NCBI GenBank assembly: GCA_024278285.1
Contig: JAJRTM010000891.1
Coordinates: forward strand, 1 to 5,675
Origin: Planctomycetota bacterium
GTDB taxonomy: Bacteria; Planctomycetota; Planctomycetia; Planctomycetales; Planctomycetaceae
Length of the DNA stretch: 5,675 nucleotides
Direction of reading: 5' to 3'
Shown here: piece by piece, positions 1 through 5,675 of the stretch
Position numbering within the stretch: the first letter of the stretch is position 1
Layout: each line of letters opens with the position of its first letter
The notes under the pieces: model-generated
Database searches by the model: none
The model's input: only the letters and a program-made list of their open reading frames with translations
Told to the model about the DNA's origin: nothing
Program-made: the position numbers and the translations under genes

Positions 1-757
1 CTGCGAGTTTGTTGAGATTATTTTCGACCTCCAGAATGGTTGCATAACTTTCGTGGGTGATGCTTAGCGGGATATCTTTGACGAAGCGATCAATGGCGAT
101 GCGGTTGTTCCAGTTATTGTAAGGGGCGAGGTATCCCTTGGCGATCTGCTTGGGCATCGGTTTCGATTTACTGACCGCCATGCTGATCGCGGCCCGGGCG
201 AACAAATTGAAGCCGCGAACACCTAGCGAACCGAGCAGCGGAATTCGGCAAAGAGCAATGCGAAACGGAATCATCGTCGAGCGAAATGCAGCGGTATTCA
301 TCAGCACGATTCGTTTGAATCGTTCGGGCATGCGCCCTGCCGCTCCTGTACCAATCGCTCCGCCCCAGTCGTGCGCGACAAGGGTAACGTTCTGCAAGTC
401 CAGTTCTTCAATCAATTGTTGCAAGTTAGCGATATGCTGTGAGAGTTGATAGCGGTACTGCTGTGGCTTATCGGAGAGACCACAGCCGATGTGATCCACT
501 GCAATGCAGCGGTATTTTTTGCTGAGTGGTTTGATCAGATTTCGCCACGCGAAACTCCAGGTTGGGTTGCCATGCACAAACAATAACACTTCTTTATTAT
601 CGCTTTGCCCTTCCCCGTTATACTCATCGATGTAGTGATAGCAGGCATCATCGAGTTGCAGATAATGTGAGCGAAACGGGTATTCCTGTTCGAGGCCGTT
701 TTGTTCCAGGAACTGAGCACTATTGATCTCTGGTTTACTCGTACGGGACTTTGTCAT
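1..757 (-). CDS. oleB: Alpha/beta hydrolase, OleB / haloalkane dehalogenase III type (3'-partial)
   Basis: The window shows the first 252 residues; the C-terminus lies beyond base 1. An HGNPTW motif (residues 62-67) gives the oxyanion/halide-binding Asn64. [11 protein letters not shown] (88-98) follows, then the nucleophile elbow AHDWGG with Asp130 and the adjacent Trp131. A helical cap spans about 155-235, with [16 protein letters not shown] and GYLAPYNNW. These signatures match the OleB/HLD-III branch better than ordinary haloalkane dehalogenases. In that family OleB decarboxylates a cis-beta-lactone made by OleC, giving a long-chain cis-olefin; it acts in the cytosol or in a membrane-associated Ole complex. 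The catalytic His and the third acid are expected in the missing ~50 residues, so the triad cannot be confirmed. The ATG at 757 overlaps the stop of the upstream synthase gene (ATGA) and has an AAAGG site 7 nt upstream, so the start is secure. The alternative is a true haloalkane dehalogenase of the same subfamily. Confidence 0.8.
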   Translation of the reverse strand, partial: MTKSRTSKPEINSAQFLEQNGLEQEYPFRSHYLQLDDACYHYIDEYNGEGQSDNKEVLLFVHGNPTWSFAWRNLIKPLSKKYRCIAVDHIGCGLSDKPQQYRYQLSQHIANLQQLIEELDLQNVTLVAHDWGGAIGTGAAGRMPERFKRIVLMNTAAFRSTMIPFRIALCRIPLLGSLGVRGFNLFARAAISMAVSKSKPMPKQIAKGYLAPYNNWNNRIAIDRFVKDIPLSITHESYATILEVENNLNKLA

Positions 758-1974
758 TGAGTGGCCTTTCCGTCGCGAGCATTATTCATCGCTATTCTCA
801 ACAGTTTCAAATCATCCATCGAAAAATTTGCATTGAGTGAAATTCGTAAGCGAGAGGTGCCGCGTGGGACTGTGGGGGGGCGAATCGCTGCGACAAGAAA
901 GCCGGCTTGTTCCAGGTTTTCAGCCATTTTAATAACCAATTCAGGGTCTTCGATTATAATAGGGATGATCGGGTTGTTCGATTCTCCAAATACTCCAAAT
1001 TTATCTTCGTCAAGATGCGAACGAAAAACCGCAGCTTTGCACCTTAAACTCCAAGGCAGCTTTTCTTTATCACCTAATAATAACTGAATCGCCTTCGCAG
1101 CCGCTGCACAGGCGGGGATGGAAAGAGCAGTCGAAAACATCGCTGTTTTTGCCCTGTTCCAAAGCAGTTCGATGATTTCTGAGGAGCCCGCGACGAACCC
1201 GCCCTGTGAACCGAACGCCTTACTGAGTGTCCCGATTCGTAACGGCACCCTGCGATCAACCACTTCCAGCGGAATGGATATATCGTCGTAAAACTCCGAA
1301 ATGATTCCGGCTCCTTGGGGGCCGTAGATGCCACTTGCATGAGCTTCGTCGCAGATTAGATACGCATCGTATTTTTCCGCCAGTTCGATGAGTTCATCCA
1401 TCGGGGCGATTGTCGCATCCATTCCGAAAACAGTTTCGGTAACAATCCAACGATGGGGGAAGGAGGCACTTTTTTTTAATTCCCGTTCGAGAGTTTCAAG
1501 GCGGTGATTTCGATAAACTCGAAACTTCGCATTCGATAATCGGCAGCCATCGACCAGACAGGCATGATTACTTCGTTCGCAAAAAACGATATCGTCTGCA
1601 TCAACAATCGTCGAAATTGCTCCTTGACACGCAGCATATCCCGAAGAGAAAAGGAGTGCGGATTCTGTTTGTTCCAATTCGCAGATACGTTCTTTGAGTA
1701 ACTGATGCACCGGGGACCAACCGGAAACCAGCATGCTTGCGCGAGAACCGACGCCGTATTCCTGAATGGCATCAATTGCTGCTGCAATCACTTCGGGATG
1801 CTGCGAAAAACCGAGGTAATCGTTACTGGAAAAGTCGTATAATTCGCGACCATTTACCAGGCAACGACCGTTTTGTAAAGGGGTGACAATTTTCTGACTG
1901 CGACGCAAACCCGCGTCATCCAACAGTTGTAATTTCTTGGTGAGTTCGTTTTGTAGAGAGGATGCAGTATTCAT
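754..1974 (-). CDS. bioF: Alpha-oxoamine synthase, 8-amino-7-oxononanoate synthase-like (PLP-dependent)
   Basis: This is a fold-type I PLP enzyme that would condense an acyl-CoA or acyl-ACP with an amino acid and release CO2. In biotin synthesis the substrates are pimeloyl thioester and alanine. Numbered from the ATG at 1974 (406 aa; E. coli BioF is 384), there is an N-terminal [21 protein letters not shown], His137 in NHACLVDG (stacks on PLP), Asp209 and His212 in CDEAHASG, the Schiff-base Lys252 in [12 protein letters not shown], and a C-terminal [15 protein letters not shown]. All expected catalytic residues are present. The frame stays open to a TTG at 2076, but those 34 extra residues look unlike the family, while the sequence from 1974 begins as BioF proteins do. 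No clear Shine-Dalgarno precedes 1974. The gene overlaps the OleB-like gene by 4 bp. The substrate is open: the motifs favour BioF over serine palmitoyltransferase, but no other biotin gene is visible, and the OleB neighbour hints at a lipid substrate. Confidence 0.88.
   Translation of the reverse strand: MNTASSLQNELTKKLQLLDDAGLRRSQKIVTPLQNGRCLVNGRELYDFSSNDYLGFSQHPEVIAAAIDAIQEYGVGSRASMLVSGWSPVHQLLKERICELEQTESALLFSSGYAACQGAISTIVDADDIVFCERSNHACLVDGCRLSNAKFRVYRNHRLETLERELKKSASFPHRWIVTETVFGMDATIAPMDELIELAEKYDAYLICDEAHASGIYGPQGAGIISEFYDDISIPLEVVDRRVPLRIGTLSKAFGSQGGFVAGSSEIIELLWNRAKTAMFSTALSIPACAAAAKAIQLLLGDKEKLPWSLRCKAAVFRSHLDEDKFGVFGESNNPIIPIIIEDPELVIKMAENLEQAGFLVAAIRPPTVPRGTSRLRISLNANFSMDDLKLLRIAMNNARDGKATQ
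765..771 (-). promoter_or_regulatory. Ribosome binding site of the OleB-like gene
   Basis: On the minus strand GGAAAGG lies inside the last codons of the upstream synthase gene, with 7 nt between AAAGG and the ATG at 757. It fixes the hydrolase start. With the ATGA overlap it implies translational coupling of the two genes. Confidence 0.6.
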
Positions 1975-1986
1975 AAAAGCTGTAGA

Positions 1987-2002
1987 GTGCGCTGTGACGC
2001 AC
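1987..2002. other. Small hairpin in the leader of the synthase gene
   Basis: GTGCG and CGCAC arms are separated by 6 bases, about 13 bases ahead of the preferred ATG at 1974. It would fold in the 5' leader of the mRNA. If the TTG start at 2076 were used it would be coding. The stem is only 5 bp, so chance is possible. Confidence 0.25.
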
Positions 2003-2102
2003 CTTTGAAGAGGGAGCAAGAGAATTGAATTGATTTGGGCAATTAAATAGCATTCAAAGTTTTTTAACCATGGCAAAATTGGCAGGATATATTAAAATAA
2101 TT

Positions 2103-2260
2103 GGGTAGCCCATCCGCTTTTAGCGGTTGGGTTGCGTAGCGACAAGATGCTCGCGCCATGTGGCTTCATTTTTTATTGAAAGTGCCAATGATACCGAACG
2201 CACATGGCGCGAGCATCTTGTGCCTGACGGCACCCAACCACTGAAGTGGTCGGGCTACCC
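2103..2260. repeat. Inverted repeat pair 1, REP/BIME-like: two 60-nt arms, each with two hairpins
   Basis: The arms 2103-2162 and 2201-2260 face each other across a 38-nt spacer. They share an identical outer end GGGTAGCCC, an exact 21-nt inner end (2142-2162 and 2201-2221), and a diverged middle. In both arms the middle keeps two hairpins although the bases differ. Left: CCGCT-TTT-AGCGG (2114-2126) and GTTGC-GTA-GCGAC (2131-2143). Right, read on the plus strand: ACCAC-TGAA-GTGGT (2237-2250) and GTGCC-TGAC-GGCAC (2220-2233). The outer end contains GTAG next to the first hairpin, as in REP units mobilised by RAYT transposases. No RAYT gene is in the window. The element lies in the upstream region of the synthase gene, so it could affect its transcription or end transcripts from the SDR gene; that role is inferred. 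Confidence 0.8.
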
Positions 2261-2279
2261 TCCCGATAAGTTTTTAGTT

Positions 2280-2292
2280 CCGGCTACGCCGG
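2280..2292. repeat. Short GC-rich hairpin CCGGC-TAC-GCCGG
   Basis: A perfect 5-bp stem with a 3-base loop directly abuts (shares one base with) the left arm of inverted repeat pair 2. It is probably part of the same hairpin cluster between the SDR and synthase genes. No U-tract follows on either strand, so it is not a convincing intrinsic terminator. Confidence 0.5.
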
Positions 2293-2413
2293 GTTAGGCT
2301 TTCTAGCCTGACAAATGTGGTTTCCAAGATAATCACTCTCTGGTTTAACCAGTGAGCACTGTACTCTTAATTGAAAAATCAGTGCCATTCGTGTCAGGCT
2401 GGAAAGCCTAACC
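2292..2413. repeat. Inverted repeat pair 2, REP/BIME-like: two 22-nt hairpin arms
   Basis: The arms 2292-2313 and 2392-2413 are reverse complements at 21 of 22 positions, across a 78-nt spacer. Each arm is itself a hairpin, GTTAGGCT-TTCY-AGCCTGAC, an 8-bp stem with one T.G wobble in the sense orientation. The outward flank of the right arm reads GTAG on the minus strand, the REP hallmark tetranucleotide. The spacer holds further small palindromes, CTGGTT-T-AACCAG (2340-2352) and CAGTG-AG-CACTG (2350-2361). It also has ATTGAAA...AGTGCCATT (2370-2389), resembling ATTGAAAGTGCCAAT in the spacer of pair 1 (2175-2189), so the two pairs look related. The right arm starts 8 bases after the SDR stop codon and may protect or end that transcript. 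Confidence 0.75.
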
Positions 2414-2421
2414 TACTTACA

Positions 2422-3177
2422 TCAATGAGCATTCTCTTCCATCAGGTTCGCTTCGAGAATATCTCTGACGAAAATCTGGTACACGACCCCTACTTTTCTA
2501 GCGAGAGTATCTGGGAAAACGTGAAAATCTTCTGATTTTAGAGCATCGATAATGGCATCGGAAACGACTTCAGCAGGCTCTGCGATTTCCGAAAATCCGG
2601 CTTCATTTCCCATGTCGGTATCAATGGGACCGGGATGGATCGAAAGAACCCGTGTCCCCTGCTCTGCCAGCAATTCCCGCAGAGATTGAGTGATTGAATA
2701 CGCTGCTGCTTTTGAGGCAGAATAAGTTGCGAAATCTGGAAACCCCTTCAACGAAGCGACGGAGTTCAGTTGAATGAAAACGCCCCCGCCATTTTTTTTC
2801 AGAATGGGCGAAAACGCTTGAGCAATGCGAATTAACCCAAAAACATTCACTTCGAATTCATTTTGAAGAGCCTCAATCGCGCGGTCCGAAAACGGCGTCG
2901 TAATGCTGAGTACTCCTGCGTTATTCACCAGGAAATTGACATCGCCACATTGTTTTGCTGCTGCGATTATTGTTTCTGGTTGTGTCAAATCGATTCTGAC
3001 AGGAACAATTTTATCCCCATGCTTCTCGATGAGCGCCTGAGCATTTTCTAACGTTCGAACAGCCGCGTAAACTTTGTCTGCTCCCTGTTTAATCAGAGAT
3101 TCGACAATCGCCTTCCCAATTCCACGATTTGCCCCGGTGACTAATGCCACTGCCCCTTGTACGCCATCACTGTGCAT
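2422..3177 (-). CDS. Short-chain dehydrogenase/reductase (classical SDR family oxidoreductase)
   Basis: This is a complete 251-residue protein, the usual length for classical SDRs, with a Rossmann fold. Counting from the ATG at 3177, it shows the cofactor motif TGANRGIG (residues 14-21), Asp63 in RIDLTQ (adenine ring contact), NNAG (85-88), the tetrad Asn111, and the catalytic Ser139, Tyr152 and Lys156 in [14 protein letters not shown] follows at 181-189. The arginine in AAVRT after the second strand suggests NADP(H) preference. It would reduce a carbonyl or oxidise an alcohol in the cytosol; the substrate cannot be read from the sequence. A TTG lies one codon upstream at 3180, but GAGG is 7 nt from the ATG at 3177, so that ATG is chosen. 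The gene appears monocistronic, with hairpin repeats after its stop and a palindrome about 105 bp upstream. Any link to the downstream synthase/OleB pair is speculative. Confidence 0.92.
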   Translation of the reverse strand: MHSDGVQGAVALVTGANRGIGKAIVESLIKQGADKVYAAVRTLENAQALIEKHGDKIVPVRIDLTQPETIIAAAKQCGDVNFLVNNAGVLSITTPFSDRAIEALQNEFEVNVFGLIRIAQAFSPILKKNGGGVFIQLNSVASLKGFPDFATYSASKAAAYSITQSLRELLAEQGTRVLSIHPGPIDTDMGNEAGFSEIAEPAEVVSDAIIDALKSEDFHVFPDTLARKVGVVYQIFVRDILEANLMEENAH

Positions 3178-3184
3178 CAATTTT

Positions 3185-3189
3185 CCTCA
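3185..3189 (-). promoter_or_regulatory. Ribosome binding site of the SDR gene (TGAGG)
   Basis: TGAGG on the minus strand ends 7 nt before the ATG at 3177 but only 4 nt before the in-frame TTG at 3180. This spacing decides for the ATG. Confidence 0.7.
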
Positions 3190-3281
3190 ATGATTCTTGT
3201 CCAAAACCGCCAATGTAAAAATGGAGAACCCGGCACGACTGGTTCAGTCTGACAGCCGTAACCAAACTGATATTTTTCTAT

Positions 3282-3304
3282 AGTTTGCGAGCCGTTCGCA
3301 AACT
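3282..3304. promoter_or_regulatory. Perfect 9+5+9 palindrome, candidate operator of the SDR gene
   Basis: The arms AGTTTGCGA and TCGCAAACT flank the 5-base spacer GCCGT. The length and symmetry fit the site of a dimeric helix-turn-helix regulator (TetR-, LacI- or MarR-like; family unknown). A TATAGA that could be a -10 box for the SDR gene abuts it on the minus strand (3282-3277), about 100 bp ahead of the ATG. No convincing -35 is seen. The palindrome ends 6 bp before the left GTTA repeat of the MITE-like element, so it could be older flanking DNA. A plus-strand terminator is less likely, because no plus-strand gene lies upstream, although TTTT follows. A sequence GGCTCGCAAA shared with one arm recurs at 3515-3524. 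Confidence 0.5.
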
Positions 3305-3310
3305 TTTACC

Positions 3311-3447
3311 GTTAGGGAACCTCTATTTATTCAAAGGGAGCACAGACATTCCTGTCTGTCTCGTAAGAGCATGCTCTGTTGTAGGCAGACAAGAATGTCT
3401 ACCCTCCGTTCAGTAGGAAAATTTTGAATAAATAGAGGTTCCCGTTA
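3311..3447. mobile_element. MITE-like element, 129 bp, perfect 21-bp terminal inverted repeats and GTTA target duplication
   Basis: The termini 3315-3335 and 3423-3443 are exact reverse complements over 21 bases, beginning GGGAACCTCTATTTATTC. They are flanked on both sides by GTTA (3311-3314 and 3444-3447), which looks like a 4-bp target-site duplication. There is no room for a transposase, so this would be a non-autonomous element mobilised in trans by an insertion sequence sharing these ends. The transposase family cannot be assigned from the ends alone. Joining the flanks predicts an empty site reading GTTAGTAAC, itself a short palindrome. The element sits between the divergent SDR and transketolase-like genes and could separate or alter their promoters. 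Confidence 0.75.
3337..3407. repeat. Inner inverted hairpin pair with palindromic centre inside the MITE-like element
   Basis: The arms 3337-3360 and 3384-3407 are reverse complements at 19 of 24 positions. Each arm folds on its own: ACAGACA-TTCC-TGTCTGT on the left (7-bp stem), and GGTAGACA-TTCT-TGTCTGCC on the minus strand at the right (8-bp stem with one wobble). Between them is the exact 12-bp palindrome AGAGCATGCTCT (3366-3377). The TTCY loop, the arm hairpins and GTAG on the right arm match the design of the repeats at 2292-2413. The pair may therefore be a repeat of the same class carried in, or inserted into, the element. Confidence 0.65.
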
Positions 3448-3786
3448 GTAACACAGACACCATTACAGATACAGCACAACATTAGAACGAAACTAATATC
3501 GCAGGGTCAAGTAAGGCTCGCAAAAAGACTGGAAATGCCTCAATCGGCAATACAACATCAACTCTGCCTGATATTGATATCAACCATTCTCTTAAACCGC
3601 TTTGAAATCCCTTTGCAATCTCGCTATAACATGGCCTTCGTGTACTGGTCATACCTGCATGGAAAAATGCCCTTCCGGCCAGTCATTATAACAACTTTCA
3701 AATTTCGATTCCCCGAAACAGCAAAATAATTTCAGTCAAATTGATAATTATCGTTTGAAGATAGATCAAGTTAAGAAAGAAAACAG
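3448..3786. other. Gene-free leader region of the transketolase-like gene
   Basis: This 339-bp stretch lies between the MITE-like element and the ATG at 3787 and must hold the plus-strand promoter. No clear sigma-70 pair is visible. A perfect 10-bp palindrome GATAATTATC (3743-3752) lies 34 bp before the start codon and could be a regulator half-site or an AT-rich promoter element. The leader ends with AAGAAAG, a weak ribosome binding site. A 64-codon reading frame from 3535 to 3729 has no family motif and poor initiation context and is not called. Confidence 0.4.
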
Positions 3787-5675
3787 ATGTCCGATTCTAA
3801 CAATTTCCCGATTGATTTCAGTGAGTTCACGCCGTTGCCTCTCGATCCGAACTCAACCAGTTTGAGTGATGAGCAGCGAAAGACGTTGCAGGCGAATATC
3901 GATTTTTGTCGAGATGTGATCATCTTTTTCACCGCAGTGGCAGATGGTAAGGGACTCGGCGGGCACACCGGCGGCCCTTACGATACCGTCCCCGAAGTGA
4001 TGATCGCGTACAGTTTTATGTTGCACGATCAACAAGCGGGCAACGATTCAATTCTGCCGATCTTTTTTGATGAAGCTGGTCACCGGGTCGCGACGCAGTA
4101 TTTAATGGCTGTGATCGAAGGAAATCTCGATGCAGAACGGCTGCTGCATTATCGCGAATTCAACGCTCATTTGCCCGGACATCCCGAACGTGATTTCACC
4201 CCCGGCGTCAAATTTTCTTCCGGGCGTCTCGGTCACATGTGGCCTTACGTGAATGGTGTTGCGATTGCGAATCCCGATAAAACCGTTTTCATGTTCGGTT
4301 CCGATGGCTCACAAATGGAAGGGAACGATGCAGAAGCGGCTCGCTTAACCGTGGCCCAGCAAATTAACATCAAACTGGTGATCGACGATAACGATGTCAC
4401 CATCGCCGGCTTCCCGTCTGAATATCTGCCCGGTTACGATGTGACCAGAACACTCGAAGGACATGGCATTGCGACCGATGTTGGCGATGGCGAAGATATT
4501 GACAGTTTGTATGCTCGCATGTGCAATGCGGTTACCACACAAGGACCGATCGCGCTGATCAATAAGCGAAAAATGTGTGTCGGAATTGAAGGCCTCGAAG
4601 GTTCGAATCATGGACACGATGTGATTAAAATCGCAACCGCGATCAATCACCTCACCAAAAAAGGACGTAGCGAAGCGGTCGCATTTCTGGAAGGTGTCGA
4701 AAAACTGCCCGGCGGTCCAAGTTACCGGGGATCACGCGGGGCAGGAAAAAATCGTTCGCTCTTCGGAACTTACGTCAACGACATTCTGGATGGAATGTCA
4801 GCGGAAGAGCGAGTTGCCAAGGTGCGAGTTTTTGATAACGACCTGGAAGGTTCTTGCGGTTTGAATTTGATTCGTGAGAAGCACCCGGAAGTTTTTGTGC
4901 GAGCCGGCATCATGGAGCGAGGCAACTTCTCCGCAGCAGCCGGGTTCGGTTTTGAGAAAGGGAAGCAAGGTCTTTACGGGACGTTCTCTGCGTTTCTGGA
5001 AATGCTTGTTTCCGAAATCACGATGGCTCGACTGAATCAATCGAACGTGCTGGCTCACTTCTCGCACGCTGGCTGTGACGACATGGCGGATAACACCTGC
5101 CACTTCGGCCTCAATAACTTCTTCGCAGCCAACGGCCTGCCCGATGGTGGCAAAGATACCACCCGCCTTTATTTTCCAGCCGACCAGCATCAGTTTAAGG
5201 CTTGCCTGAATCGCATCTTTAACGATGCAGGACTCCGTTTCATTTTCTCGACACGTTCAGCCGTGCCAGATATTCTTGATGAAAACGATAACGAACTGTT
5301 TGGCGAAGGCTACGAATTCGTTTCCGGAAAAGATGATCTCGTGCGAGAAGGGACCGCGGGCTATATCGTTTCGTTCGGCGAAACACTTTACCGCTCCCTC
5401 GACGCAGTCATCTCTTTGAAAGAAGCGGGCATCGATGTTGGTTTGGTCAATAAACCAACACTCAATGTGTACGATCAAGAAATGATGCAGAAACTTGCCA
5501 AGGCTCCGTTCGTACTTGTCGCAGAAGGTTTCAATGTTGCGACCGGCCTGGGCTGCCGATTCGGTTCGGAACTGTTGAAGTACGGCTTCCAGGGAAAATA
5601 CAACAACCTCGGCACAAACAAAGAAGGCTCCGGCGGCCTCTGGCAACAAATGGGCTACCAGGGCCTCGACCCAGC
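3787..5675 (+). CDS. Divergent transketolase-like thiamine-diphosphate enzyme (3'-partial)
   Basis: The frame is open from the ATG at 3787 to the window end, giving 629 residues without a stop; transketolases are about 630-680 aa. The N-terminal PP domain shows GGHTGGP with His60, EAGH with His99, and the ThDP/Mg motif GSDGSQMEG (Asp173, Glu178) ending at Asn202 in DDND. His275 and His277 lie in GSNHGHD. The pyrimidine domain starts near 350, with Glu377 in MERGNFSAAAGFG as the cofactor-activating glutamate, then SHAGCDD (His427) and NTCHFGLNN (His439). A C-terminal domain begins at about residue 490. By family knowledge it would transfer a two-carbon ketol unit between sugar phosphates or act on related alpha-keto donors. 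The usual transketolase loop GPTHQP(I/V)E is replaced by ADNTCHFGLNN, so the substrate may differ. ThDP dependence is well supported; true transketolase activity is not. The stop codon lies beyond the window. Confidence 0.85.
   Translation, partial: MSDSNNFPIDFSEFTPLPLDPNSTSLSDEQRKTLQANIDFCRDVIIFFTAVADGKGLGGHTGGPYDTVPEVMIAYSFMLHDQQAGNDSILPIFFDEAGHRVATQYLMAVIEGNLDAERLLHYREFNAHLPGHPERDFTPGVKFSSGRLGHMWPYVNGVAIANPDKTVFMFGSDGSQMEGNDAEAARLTVAQQINIKLVIDDNDVTIAGFPSEYLPGYDVTRTLEGHGIATDVGDGEDIDSLYARMCNAVTTQGPIALINKRKMCVGIEGLEGSNHGHDVIKIATAINHLTKKGRSEAVAFLEGVEKLPGGPSYRGSRGAGKNRSLFGTYVNDILDGMSAEERVAKVRVFDNDLEGSCGLNLIREKHPEVFVRAGIMERGNFSAAAGFGFEKGKQGLYGTFSAFLEMLVSEITMARLNQSNVLAHFSHAGCDDMADNTCHFGLNNFFAANGLPDGGKDTTRLYFPADQHQFKACLNRIFNDAGLRFIFSTRSAVPDILDENDNELFGEGYEFVSGKDDLVREGTAGYIVSFGETLYRSLDAVISLKEAGIDVGLVNKPTLNVYDQEMMQKLAKAPFVLVAEGFNVATGLGCRFGSELLKYGFQGKYNNLGTNKEGSGGLWQQMGYQGLDP

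Noticed and set aside
138..449. 103-codon plus-strand reading frame
   Set aside because: It lies wholly antisense to the OleB-like gene, whose motifs are unmistakable, and its own translation shows no family features.
1470..1477. Run of eight T (A8 in the synthase mRNA) as a programmed frameshift site
   Set aside because: It encodes two ordinary lysines in an intact frame. No downstream stem or conserved alternative product was seen.
1074..1787. Minus-strand reading frames at 1074-1340 and 1476-1787 suggesting a frameshifted synthase
   Set aside because: They are out-of-frame shadows. The BioF-like frame is continuous from 1974 to 754, with all catalytic motifs in order.
2103..2413. CRISPR array or tRNA-like structure
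   Set aside because: The repeats face each other as inverted pairs rather than lying in direct order with regular spacers, and no cloverleaf or anticodon arm can be drawn.
3237..3249. Hairpin GACTG-GTT-CAGTC in the SDR leader
   Set aside because: The 5-bp stem is likely by chance in AT-moderate DNA and has no U-tract or supporting context.
3535..3729. 64-codon plus-strand reading frame upstream of the transketolase-like gene
   Set aside because: It has no well-placed ribosome site, no recognisable motif and a composition like intergenic DNA.
3771..5649. Several minus-strand reading frames of 60-130 codons
   Set aside because: All lie antisense to the continuous transketolase-like frame and show no motifs of their own.

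Overview
The window most likely comes from the chromosome of a moderate-GC Planctomycetota bacterium. This is inferred from the style of the biotin-synthase-like and OleB-like proteins, the weak promoters and the hairpin-rich intergenic repeats. No rRNA or other taxonomic marker is present, so the assignment is tentative. It holds four protein genes in two orientations, two of them cut by the window edges, and two gene-free stretches packed with inverted repeats.

Minus strand, left half: an alpha-oxoamine synthase gene (BioF type, PLP enzyme, best start at 1974) overlaps by four bases (ATGA) an alpha/beta-hydrolase of the OleB / haloalkane dehalogenase subfamily III type, which runs off the left edge. 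The two are almost certainly co-transcribed. OleB is the beta-lactone decarboxylase of long-chain olefin synthesis (OleABCD), so oleC/oleD/oleA-like genes may lie beyond base 1. The partner acyl-condensing PLP enzyme may belong to the same lipid pathway or may be an ordinary biotin enzyme.

The 447-bp gap 1975-2421 carries two head-to-head inverted repeats. Their arms are themselves small hairpins with GTAG-like flanks, an architecture resembling REP/BIME elements. A classical short-chain dehydrogenase/reductase gene follows on the minus strand (2422-3177, strong Shine-Dalgarno).

The 609-bp divergent intergenic region 3178-3786 holds a perfect 9+5+9 palindrome (candidate operator for the SDR gene). 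It also holds a 129-bp MITE-like element with perfect 21-bp terminal inverted repeats, flanked by a GTTA direct repeat and carrying an inner hairpin pair of the same design as the other repeats.

Plus strand, right half: a 3'-truncated gene for a divergent transketolase-like thiamine-diphosphate enzyme, whose first 629 residues are in the window. It keeps the cofactor residues, but the transketolase donor-binding loop looks replaced.
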